Of a stretch of 35,633 bases of DNA, positions 25,950 through 33,574 are shown in pieces. The notes below the pieces were generated by a model that worked only from the letters and a program-made list of their open reading frames with translations, did not search any database and was not told the origin of the DNA. Where the stretch lies: the NCBI GenBank assembly GCA_001873105.1, contig MNYN01000058.1, positions 1 to 35,633 on the forward strand, written 5' to 3'. Numbering within the stretch: the stretch's first letter is position 1; each line of letters opens with the position of its first letter. This DNA comes from Flavobacteriaceae bacterium CG2_30_34_30. GTDB lineage: Bacteria > Bacteroidota > Bacteroidia > Flavobacteriales > Flavobacteriaceae. A program made the translations under genes and the position numbers.

Positions 25950-25980
25950 TTGCCTTTTCTTAATTGAAATTCTATATTTG
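25950..25980 (+). promoter_or_regulatory. Promoter of secDF
   Basis: TTG (25950-25952), a 20-base spacer, then TATATTTG (25973-25980). Good match to the Bacteroidota consensus. Transcription would start about 25986, leaving a leader of about 47 bases before the ATG at 26033. Confidence 0.65.
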
Positions 25981-26032
25981 CACGTTTCTAAAAAACCAAC
26001 AAAATCATTTATACACATAATATTTAAACAGA

Positions 26033-29000
26033 ATGCAAAATAAGGGACTAATAATAGTGTTTGCTGTATTGTTTGGATTGGTAAGTATTTACCAATTGTC
26101 TTTTACTTACATCTCCACTAAGGTAGAAGGAGAAGCTAAAGAATATGCTATCTCTAAAGTATCGGAAAATACTGAAGATTATACCGTTAAAAGAGATTTA
26201 GTAGAAAAAACTTATCTAGATTCTGTAGCTAATAACCCTGTTTTATTAGGAGTAAATTATACCGATGCTAAAGATAAAGAATTAAACAAAGGTCTAGATC
26301 TTAAAGGCGGAATTAATGTAATTCTTCAAATATCAGTAAAAGATATTTTAAAAGGTTTGTCAAACAATTCAAAAGACCCTGCTTTTAACCAAGCACTAGA
26401 CAAAGCAACAGAAATTCAAAAAGAAGGCACAGATACTTTTATTGACGCTTTTTATAAAGCTTATACTGAAATTCCTGGAGATAACAAACTTGCTTCTCCA
26501 GATGTTTTTGCAAATAAATTACTTAGTGAAGAGGTTAATTTTGATATGACTAACGCTGAGGTAAAACGAATTTTAGACAGAAAAGTAGATGAATCTGTGG
26601 ACGCTGCTTTTGAAGTTCTTCGTAAACGTATTGATAAATTTGGGGTAACCCAACCTAATTTACAACGATTAGGAAATTCAGAACGTATTTTAGTAGAACT
26701 TCCTGGTGCTAGAGATATAGAACGTGTTAAAGGTCTGTTACAAAGTACCGCGCAACTTGAGTTTTGGCATACTTATAAAGTGGATGAATTGGCATCTTTC
26801 CTTCCAAGTGCCAATCAATTATTAAAAAACATACTAAAACCTGAAACCGAAGAAAAAGCAAAAGACTCCACAGAAACCACTGAAATAGATGATGTGTCAA
26901 AACTTTTAGGCGGTGAAGATGTAAAAAGCCAAGAAGAAGGCATTGCTACAGAACCTATTTTCAGTAAAGTATTGTATCAAGGAAGTCAAGGTGGTCCGAT
27001 TCTTGCCGCATTCAAACTAAAAGATACCGCGCAAATAAATGCATACCTTAAAATGCCACAAGTACGCAATTTGTTGTCACAAGAACAACGCTTTGCAAAA
27101 TTTGTATGGGGAAAACCTACAATACTTAAAGAAACCGGCGAACAAATAGCAGAACTTTATGCGTTAAAAGCCAATAGAGACAATATACCACCTCTTGGAG
27201 GAAGTGTAGTTGTTGATGCTTCCCAAGGTTTTGACCAACGTGGTCAACCGGCGGTTAACATGCAAATGGATGGTAAAGGATCAAGAATTTGGGAAGAAAT
27301 GACAGGTTTGGCTTCTACACAACAAAGCCAGATAGCTATTGTTTTAGATAATATTGTATATTCCGCTCCCGGAGTTTCTAGAGGTGCTATTAGTGGTGGT
27401 CGCTCTGAAATTACAGGTAGCTTTACTCTTAATGAAGCTATTGACCTTGCAAATGTATTAAGAGCAGGAAAACTTCCTGCCTCGGCTGATATTATTCAAA
27501 GTGAAATTGTAGGACCTTCTTTAGGTCAAGAGGCAATTGATAGTGGCATTATGTCCTTCCTTCTTGCATTAGGCTTAGTACTACTTTGGATGATTGGATA
27601 TTATGGTAAAGCCGGTATTTTTGCTGATATTGCTTTGACAGTAAATATTTTATTTATTTTTGGCGTTCTTGCAGGTTTAGGTGCAGTGCTTACGCTTCCC
27701 GGAATTGCGGGTATCGTTCTTACCATTGGGATGTCAGTAGATGCAAACGTACTTATCTTTGAACGTATCAGGGAAGAATTATACAAAGGAAAATCACAAA
27801 AAGACGCCATAAAAGATGGTTTTAATAACGCTCTTTCTTCTATTTTAGATGCAAATATTACTACAGCTTTAACCGGAATTATTTTGCTTGTTTTTGGAAC
27901 AGGACCTATTAAAGGATTTGCAACTACTTTATTAATAGGGATTTTAACCTCTTTATTTACTGCTATTTTTATTACCAGATTATTTATTGATAGATATACG
28001 CTTAATGGAAAACCATTATCATTTTCAACAACAATAACCCAAAATCTATTTAAAAATTTAAGCATTGATTTCTTAGGTAAACGTAAAATTGCTTATATCA
28101 TTTCCGGAACATTAATTGTTTTGTCGATTTTTTCATTGTTTACGCAGGGCTTAAACCAAGGAGTGGATTTTGTGGGAGGTAGAACTTATACCGTACGTTT
28201 TGACAAAACAGTAATTGCTTCTGAAATTCAATCAGATTTAGTGGCAGTCTATGGAAGTGCTGAAGCGAAAACATTTGGTGGAAATAATCAATTAAAAATT
28301 ACAACTAAATATAAAGTTGATGAACAAGGTTCTGCTGTGGATGAGGAGGTACAAACCCTTTTATTCAAAGCATTACAACCTAACCTTCCGGCAGGATTTA
28401 CTTACGAAGATTTTCTTAGTGGCGATGAAACGAAACAAGTTGGATTGATGCAGTCGATGAAAGTTGGTCCTACTATTGCAAGTGATATTAAAAGTGCTTC
28501 AGTTTGGGCAGTATCCGGATCATTAATCGTTGTGTTTCTATATATATTGTTGCGATTCAGAAGATGGCAATTTAGTTTAGGCGCTGTTGTTGCAGTTATT
28601 CATGACGTTTTAATTGTCTTGGGTATATTTTCCTTATTGCGAAATGTAATGCCTTTTTCAATGGAACTAGACCAAGCATTTATTGCTGCAATTCTTACCG
28701 TAATTGGGTATTCCTTAAACGATACTGTGGTTGTATTTGACCGTATTCGTGAATATTTTAATGACAACCCAAGTTGGAAAATGGGGCGTATCATCAACTC
28801 TGCAGTAAACAGTACCATTAGTAGAACATTAAATACTTCCTTTACAACCTTAGTGGTGTTACTGGCAATCTTTATTTTTGGTGGAGATTCTATAAGAGGC
28901 TTTATGTTTGCTTTAATTATCGGGATCGTAGTAGGTACATATTCTTCTATTTTTATTGCTACACCTGTAATGTTTGACACCGTTAAGAAAAAAGGAATTG

Positions 29001-29050
29001 ATCTTAAAAATAAAGAAATAGAAACAAAAGAGGAAGCGCTAAACGCCTAA
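26033..29050 (+). CDS. secDF: Fused protein translocase subunit SecDF
   Basis: A 1005-residue natural fusion of SecD and SecF, common in Bacteroidota. Residues ~1-25 form the first membrane helix. The large periplasmic P1 region follows with 'KGLDLKGGINVILQ' (GLDLKGG 87-93), and there is an acidic insert at ~270-305. The SecD membrane part runs ~510-660 ('GFATTLLIGILTSLFTAIF' region). The SecF half begins near residue 682 with 'KIAYIISGTLIVLSIFSLF' and has 'GVDFVGGRTY', then the 'KVGPTIASDIKSASVWAV' and 'GYSLNDTVVVFDRIREY' motifs. It uses the proton gradient to pull proteins through SecYEG on the outer side of the membrane. The reading frame is intact across the fusion junction. Confidence 0.97.
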   Translation: MQNKGLIIVFAVLFGLVSIYQLSFTYISTKVEGEAKEYAISKVSENTEDYTVKRDLVEKTYLDSVANNPVLLGVNYTDAKDKELNKGLDLKGGINVILQISVKDILKGLSNNSKDPAFNQALDKATEIQKEGTDTFIDAFYKAYTEIPGDNKLASPDVFANKLLSEEVNFDMTNAEVKRILDRKVDESVDAAFEVLRKRIDKFGVTQPNLQRLGNSERILVELPGARDIERVKGLLQSTAQLEFWHTYKVDELASFLPSANQLLKNILKPETEEKAKDSTETTEIDDVSKLLGGEDVKSQEEGIATEPIFSKVLYQGSQGGPILAAFKLKDTAQINAYLKMPQVRNLLSQEQRFAKFVWGKPTILKETGEQIAELYALKANRDNIPPLGGSVVVDASQGFDQRGQPAVNMQMDGKGSRIWEEMTGLASTQQSQIAIVLDNIVYSAPGVSRGAISGGRSEITGSFTLNEAIDLANVLRAGKLPASADIIQSEIVGPSLGQEAIDSGIMSFLLALGLVLLWMIGYYGKAGIFADIALTVNILFIFGVLAGLGAVLTLPGIAGIVLTIGMSVDANVLIFERIREELYKGKSQKDAIKDGFNNALSSILDANITTALTGIILLVFGTGPIKGFATTLLIGILTSLFTAIFITRLFIDRYTLNGKPLSFSTTITQNLFKNLSIDFLGKRKIAYIISGTLIVLSIFSLFTQGLNQGVDFVGGRTYTVRFDKTVIASEIQSDLVAVYGSAEAKTFGGNNQLKITTKYKVDEQGSAVDEEVQTLLFKALQPNLPAGFTYEDFLSGDETKQVGLMQSMKVGPTIASDIKSASVWAVSGSLIVVFLYILLRFRRWQFSLGAVVAVIHDVLIVLGIFSLLRNVMPFSMELDQAFIAAILTVIGYSLNDTVVVFDRIREYFNDNPSWKMGRIINSAVNSTISRTLNTSFTTLVVLLAIFIFGGDSIRGFMFALIIGIVVGTYSSIFIATPVMFDTVKKKGIDLKNKEIETKEEALNA

Positions 29051-29074
29051 TTTTTTTATATAAATAGTTAATAG

Positions 29075-29110
29075 CTCCGTTCCAAAAATCTTTTGGAATG
29101 GAGTTTTTTT
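29075..29110 (+). terminator. Rho-independent terminator of secDF
   Basis: CTCCGTTCCAAAA (29075-29087) pairs with TTTTGGAATGGAG (29091-29103), with one G-U pair and a three-base loop, followed by seven T's. Its TTCCAAAA/TTTTGGAA core is also present in the mdh hairpin. Confidence 0.88.
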
Positions 29111-29389
29111 ATTACATCTTCATTAACATTTAGCATCAAAAATTTTAAAAAATATCCAAATAAAGTTAACAAAATGGATAGAAACAGGGTTTTAGAAGCT
29201 ATTTAAACCAGTTTCTTCGCGTAAGCTCTAAAGATTAATCATACCAAGTTTGTAGATGGTTTTGTACTGCCTAGATTTGTCACTAGTAAAGCAGAAGTGA
29301 AGGTAGATTGACGACGAGGAAAAAGAACCCAATAACTAATGATAGGAAAAGCTTAACTATAAATGTTTTGGATGGGGTTACTAGAAAAA
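29111..29389. other. Gap without a recognised gene
   Basis: Between the secDF terminator and the end of the DUF192 gene. Short frames here are broken and give no known protein; 29225-29311 has one short open stretch (28 codons) with no start. An imperfect hairpin at 29181-29215 (GAAAC/GTTTC ends) could be a small RNA or the remnant of something older. I see no confident feature. Confidence 0.5.
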
Positions 29390-29875
29390 TTATAGTTTCT
29401 CCCAAGAAATTTTATCACCAACTTCTACATTCCAACGATTCGATAACCCCGCATTTATTTCTAATACAAATTGTGCCGGCACAACAGATGGGAGGGAGGT
29501 AACATCAAATGGAATGGCGTTTTTTTGAAAACTTACTATTTGTTTGTCAGCATTAATGTAAATAATGTCCAGTCCAATTTCAGTGTTTTTCATATAAAAA
29601 CTTCGCACCTGTGCATCGGGGAAAATAAAAAGCATACCTTGATTTTCTTCCATGGTCTTGCGATACATCAATCCTGTTTGGGTTTTATATTCGTCGTCAG
29701 CAATTTCAATATCTATTGTTTTAATGATGCTATCATTTTCTCCTTTCCTTATATGTAATTCGGCATTTTTTATAAAGGAGACTTCAGCAGTTTTTATTGT
29801 TGGTTGTGCTTTGTCGTTTTTGCAACTAATGGAAATAAGAAGTAATAAAATAAATACCGGAGAAACAATTTTCAT
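29390..29875 (-). CDS. DUF192 lipoprotein
   Basis: A 161-residue protein. Lipoprotein signal 'FILLLLISISC' (Cys18). The DUF192 fold follows with the family markers 'DEYKTQTGLMYRKTMEENQGMLFIF' (read as 'GLMYRKTMEENQGMLF'), 'VRSFYMKNTEIGLDIIYI' and 'VLEINAGLSNRWNVEVGDKI'. DUF192 proteins are widespread beta-barrels of unknown activity. The gene starts 26 bases after lgt on the same strand, so it may be transcribed with lgt, the enzyme that lipidates its own signal Cys. Confidence 0.92.
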   Translation of the reverse strand: MKIVSPVFILLLLISISCKNDKAQPTIKTAEVSFIKNAELHIRKGENDSIIKTIDIEIADDEYKTQTGLMYRKTMEENQGMLFIFPDAQVRSFYMKNTEIGLDIIYINADKQIVSFQKNAIPFDVTSLPSVVPAQFVLEINAGLSNRWNVEVGDKISWEKL

Positions 29876-29901
29876 AGAAATAGTTTAAAAAGATATCGAA
29901 G

Positions 29902-30723
29902 TTAAGAAACCGTTTGTTTTGAAGGCCTTACCATAAAATAAATTCCTAGAAATATAAAAGGGATACTCAGCCATTGCCCCATATTTAATGCTAAATTATC
30001 TTCAAATTCTACTTGATTTTCTTTGATAAATTCCACAAAAAATCGAACAGACCAAAGTAAGATTAAAAATAATCCGAAGAGATAGCCTTGTTTTTCACGT
30101 TTGTTGGTTTTCCAATACACAAACCACAAAATCAAGAAAACGATCAAATAAGCAGCAGATTCGTACAGTTGAGTTGGGTATCTAGGAAAGTCTTCGCCTA
30201 ATTTTGCAAAAACAACACCATAATCGTTCCCTGTTGGTTTTCCTATAATTTCTGAATTAAAGAAGTTACCAATTCTGATAAAAATAGCTCCTGATGCCAC
30301 TGGAATAACTACCCGGTCTAAAATCCAAAGTATTGGTTTTTGCAAAACGTTTTTACTATATAAATACATAGCAACTATAATTCCTAAAGCAGCACCGTGA
30401 CTTGCTAAGCCACGAAATCCGGTAAATTCAAATTCGGGCTCTATTTTAAAAGGCAAGAAGATTTCCAGTAAATGATGTTGAAAATATTCCCAATCATAAA
30501 AAATTACGTGGCCCAAACGCGCACCTATAAGCGTAGCTACTACGGTATAAATAAAAATAGAATCCAGTTTTTCTAGAGGAATTTCTTCCCTTACATATAT
30601 TTTTTTCATTATAAACCAGCCTAGAGTAAAGGCGATGACAAACATTAAGCTGTAATAATGAATAGTGATAAAACCAAGATCAAATCCTGTAGATGGATCC
30701 CAAACAATACTTAAAAAGTGCAT
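29902..30723 (-). CDS. lgt: Prolipoprotein diacylglyceryl transferase Lgt
   Basis: A 273-residue polytopic inner-membrane protein, about seven helices. Seen: 'GARLGHVIFYDWEYF' (67-81), 'FRGLASHGAALGIIVAMY', and the Lgt signature 'RIGNFFNSEIIGKPT' (150-164). The C-terminal region has 'FGLFLILLWSVRFFVEFIKENQVEFE' in parts. It adds a diacylglyceryl group to the lipobox Cys of prelipoproteins, the first step of lipoprotein maturation; this window codes for several such proteins. Start is ATG at 30721-30723. It lies between yidD and the DUF192 gene on the same strand. Confidence 0.97.
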   Translation of the reverse strand: MHFLSIVWDPSTGFDLGFITIHYYSLMFVIAFTLGWFIMKKIYVREEIPLEKLDSIFIYTVVATLIGARLGHVIFYDWEYFQHHLLEIFLPFKIEPEFEFTGFRGLASHGAALGIIVAMYLYSKNVLQKPILWILDRVVIPVASGAIFIRIGNFFNSEIIGKPTGNDYGVVFAKLGEDFPRYPTQLYESAAYLIVFLILWFVYWKTNKREKQGYLFGLFLILLWSVRFFVEFIKENQVEFEDNLALNMGQWLSIPFIFLGIYFMVRPSKQTVS

Positions 30724-30789
30724 ACTTTTTTTATTAAATTAAGTGGTTAAAGATAGTAATAAAAAATTCCAAAATCCAAGAGCGCAACC

Positions 30790-30855
30790 TTCAATAAATT
30801 TTACGCCTTGCACTTCATAGCTTGAAGCGAAGGAGCGAGACGGCGCATTGGCAAA
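30790..30855. other. GC-rich patch between yidD and lgt
   Basis: Bases 30801-30850 are 54% G+C (27 of 50), against an AT-rich background. They include a CTTCA/TGAAG hairpin (30812-30826) and repeated GCGA/GGAGCGAG words. No frame of useful length and no tRNA-like fold. It could be an intergenic repeat or a small RNA. Confidence 0.4.
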
Positions 30856-31098
30856 TTAGTAGTTGTCATTCTTTTCAGGAACCGGATCATATCCCTTTCC
30901 ACCCCAGGGATGACAACTAAAAATCCTCTTAATCGCTAACTTCCCACCTTTGATAAGGCCGTGTTTTTGTAGGGCTTCTTTGCTGTAATGGGAACAGGTG
31001 GGTTGGTATCTACACGTTGACGGTGTGAATGGCGAAATAACCACTTGATATACTTTTATCAAAAACACAAAAGGCGCTATGAAAACTTTTTTCCACAA
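30856..31098 (-). CDS. yidD: Membrane protein insertion efficiency factor YidD
   Basis: An 80-residue protein with full YidD signature: '[15 protein letters not shown]', '[15 protein letters not shown]' (C29, C35), '[15 protein letters not shown]' and '[13 protein letters not shown]' (C62). It is a membrane-bound helper of YidC-mediated insertion of inner-membrane proteins. The start is TTG at 31098: in frame upstream only non-start codons are found before two stops, so TTG is the best choice. It lies 40 bases downstream of cysS on the same strand. Confidence 0.92.
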   Translation of the reverse strand: MWKKVFIAPFVFLIKVYQVVISPFTPSTCRYQPTCSHYSKEALQKHGLIKGGKLAIKRIFSCHPWGGKGYDPVPEKNDNY

Positions 31099-31138
31099 AA
31101 GGATTAATTTTATTTATTAAAACGCAGAACCTCACCAC

Positions 31139-32617
31139 TCACAAACTAAACGTCGTCCCGTCTTTCCCATCTTTTAGTTGTATGCCAATAGCGGTTAATT
31201 CATCTCTTATTTTATCGCTAGTAGCAAAATCTTTATTTTCTCTAGCTTCTTTTCTAAGATTAATTAATAAAGCTACCGTATCTGAAAGTTTCGTAGAATT
31301 AGTGTCTGAAATAGATTCTTCTTGTAAACCAAGCACCTCAAAAACAAAACTATGAATGGCAGTTTTTAATATTTCCAAATCCGAAGGAGTAATACTTGCT
31401 TTTCCATCTTTCACAGAGTTGATAAATTTAGCCGCTTCAAACAGTTGTGCAATGAGTATGGGACTGTTAAAGTCGTCATTCATAGCGTCATAACAAGATT
31501 GCTTCCATGCAGAAATATCCATCGTACTATCCTTTCCTGTGGGAAGAGTATTTAGGTTTTTAAAAGCTTCCTTCATGCGGTTATAGCCCTTTTCAGCAGC
31601 TTCTAAAGCATCGCTGGAAAAATCCAAAATGCTGCGGTAATGTGCCTGATACATAAAAAATTTAGTTACCGTGGGCGAAAATGGCTTAGATAGAATAGTG
31701 TTGTCACCGGTAAATAATTCGTTAGGCAAAATATTGTTTCCGGTGGACTTTGCCATTTTTTGACCGTTAAGGGTCAACATATTGGCATGCATCCAATAAT
31801 TTACTGGATTTTGATTACAAAAGGCTTCAGATTGTGCAATCTCACACTCATGATGTGGAAACTTTAAATCCATACCGCCGCCGTGAATGTCAAAATGTTC
31901 GCCTAGATATTTGGTGCTCATGGCAGTACATTCGAGGTGCCAACCTGGAAATCCATCACTCCAAGGTGAGGGCCAACGCATAATGTGTTTCGGTTCGGCT
32001 TTTTTCCAAAGCGCAAAATCTTGCGGATTTTTCTTATCACTTTGTCCTTCCAGTTCGCGGGAGTTGGCAATCATATCTTCCAGATTTCTTCCGCTTAGCT
32101 TTCCGTAATGATGGGTTTCATTAAATTTTAAAACATCAAAATAAACTGAACCATTTTTCTCATAAGCAAAACCGTTTTTTAAAATTTCTTGAATAATGCC
32201 AATTTGCTCAATTATATGTCCTGTGGCTGTTGGCTCTATACTAGGAGGAAGGGCATTAAATTTTTCCATGGTTTGGTGAAAGTCAATAGTGTAGTTTTGT
32301 ACCACTTCCATGGGTTCAATTTTTTCACTTCTCGCTTTCTTTGCAATTCGGTCTTCACCGCTATCGGCATCATTTTCTAGATGACCGGCATCAGTAATGT
32401 TTCTTACATAGCGCACCTTATACCCCAAATGTTTTAAATATCGGAAAACCAAATCAAAAGAAAGAAAAGTGCGGCAATTTCCTAAATGCACATTACTATA
32501 TACGGTAGGCCCGCAAACATACATACCTATAAATCCATCATGAATAGGGGTGAAGATTTCCTTCTTTTTTGAAAAAGAATTGTATAGAGTAAGTTTTTGA
32601 TTTTTAAATAGTTTCAT
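31139..32617 (-). CDS. cysS: Cysteinyl-tRNA synthetase
   Basis: A 492-residue class I synthetase of normal length. Zinc ligands start with C35 in '[19 protein letters not shown]'; HLGN (44-47) is the HIGH motif. Further zinc-site motifs are 'WHLECTAMS' and '[12 protein letters not shown]'. The KMSKS motif is K-M-A-K-S in '[10 protein letters not shown]'. It charges tRNA-Cys. The C-terminal helical anticodon domain ends '[14 protein letters not shown]'. It is the first gene of a probable minus-strand unit cysS-yidD, with lgt and the DUF192 gene following. Confidence 0.97.
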   Translation of the reverse strand: MKLFKNQKLTLYNSFSKKKEIFTPIHDGFIGMYVCGPTVYSNVHLGNCRTFLSFDLVFRYLKHLGYKVRYVRNITDAGHLENDADSGEDRIAKKARSEKIEPMEVVQNYTIDFHQTMEKFNALPPSIEPTATGHIIEQIGIIQEILKNGFAYEKNGSVYFDVLKFNETHHYGKLSGRNLEDMIANSRELEGQSDKKNPQDFALWKKAEPKHIMRWPSPWSDGFPGWHLECTAMSTKYLGEHFDIHGGGMDLKFPHHECEIAQSEAFCNQNPVNYWMHANMLTLNGQKMAKSTGNNILPNELFTGDNTILSKPFSPTVTKFFMYQAHYRSILDFSSDALEAAEKGYNRMKEAFKNLNTLPTGKDSTMDISAWKQSCYDAMNDDFNSPILIAQLFEAAKFINSVKDGKASITPSDLEILKTAIHSFVFEVLGLQEESISDTNSTKLSDTVALLINLRKEARENKDFATSDKIRDELTAIGIQLKDGKDGTTFSL

Positions 32618-32743
32618 TGTTTTTATTAACCGGTGATGTATGTAAAGGTAATTTTCTTTTAATAAAAAAGATTAGATGTTAAGGGTTTCATATGGATTCT
32701 GCAATATCAAAGAAGCTCATTAACTAACCTTTCCTATTTAAAA

Positions 32744-33421
32744 TTAGTATTGCGTTTCCAGTTTAATAAAATCTAAAAATTCTCTGCGCAAAGCAGGTTC
32801 ATTAAATTTACCTCCAAATTCTGAAGTTACTGTGCTGCTGTCAATATCACGAATGCCTCTGCTATTTACACATAAATGTTTTGCGTCTATAATACAGGCA
32901 ACATCATTAGTGCCTAATGCTCTTTGTAGTTCTTGAACTACTTGCATTGTTAGTCGTTCTTGAACTTGGGGCCTTTTTGCAAAATAATCTACAATCCGAT
33001 TCATTTTAGAAAGACCTAATACGGAACCATTAGAAATATAGGCAACGTGAGCTTTTCCTACAATTGGAAGAAAATGATGTTCGCAAGTAGAATATACAGT
33101 GATATTTTTTTCAACAAGCATTTCGCCATATTTATATTTGTTGTCAAAGGTAGATGCCTTGGGTTTCTTGGCAGGGTTAAGTCCGCCAAATATTTCATTG
33201 ACAAACATTTTAGCAACTCGATTAGGCGTTCCTTTTAGGCTATCGTCTGTTAAATCTAAACCTAATGTTTCCATGATGTGTTGCATATCCTCTTTGATAA
33301 GTTGGATTTTTTCCACATCAGTAAGGAGAAAAGCGTCAGGACGCAGTGGTGTATTTCCGGAAGTGCTGATATGATTATCTCCTAAATCTTCAATTTTTTT
33401 TAAATGTTTTTCCAAGCCCAT
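32744..33421 (-). CDS. folE: GTP cyclohydrolase I
   Basis: A 225-residue protein. Zinc ligands C113 and H116 in 'STCEHHFLPIVGKAHVAYI' and C184 in 'KHLCVNSRG'; 'RIVDYFAKRPQVQERLT' completes the T-fold active site. It converts GTP to dihydroneopterin triphosphate, the start of folate (and, in many bacteria, queuosine) synthesis. An in-frame TTG at 33436 would add five residues, but ATG at 33421 (MGLEKHLKK) matches the usual flavobacterial start and is preferred. folD is also in the window; queE acts in the linked queuosine route. Confidence 0.95.
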   Translation of the reverse strand: MGLEKHLKKIEDLGDNHISTSGNTPLRPDAFLLTDVEKIQLIKEDMQHIMETLGLDLTDDSLKGTPNRVAKMFVNEIFGGLNPAKKPKASTFDNKYKYGEMLVEKNITVYSTCEHHFLPIVGKAHVAYISNGSVLGLSKMNRIVDYFAKRPQVQERLTMQVVQELQRALGTNDVACIIDAKHLCVNSRGIRDIDSSTVTSEFGGKFNEPALRREFLDFIKLETQY

Positions 33422-33458
33422 AATGTTAAAATTCAAAATTGTTTGTGCAAATAGTTTG

Positions 33459-33466
33459 CAAAGATA
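33459..33466 (-). promoter_or_regulatory. -7 promoter element for folE
   Basis: On the minus strand this reads TATCTTTG, fitting TAnnTTTG, 37 bases before the folE ATG at 33421. The expected -33 spot has no clean TTTG. Confidence 0.45.
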
Positions 33467-33574
33467 GCTATTATTGAAATGATATAGAAACTAGTCATTT
33501 GATATTTTAACTGCTACATACTTATGGTCTCATAATATTTTCTTAATTTTCCGCGGTTAAACTTATTTATAAAG

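Noticed and set aside
27601-28065. Minus-strand frame of 154 codons within secDF
   Set aside because: Antisense to membrane-helix codons of SecD; low-complexity content.
29225-29311. Open stretch with FVDGFVLP, faintly like DUF1428 proteins
   Set aside because: Only 28 codons, no start codon, no further match; likely chance.
29308-29502. Plus-strand frame of 64 codons across the end of the DUF192 gene
   Set aside because: Overlaps the DUF192 C-terminus antisense and has no family match.
33422-33436. TTG start adding five residues to FolE
   Set aside because: ATG at 33421 gives the normal family N-terminus.
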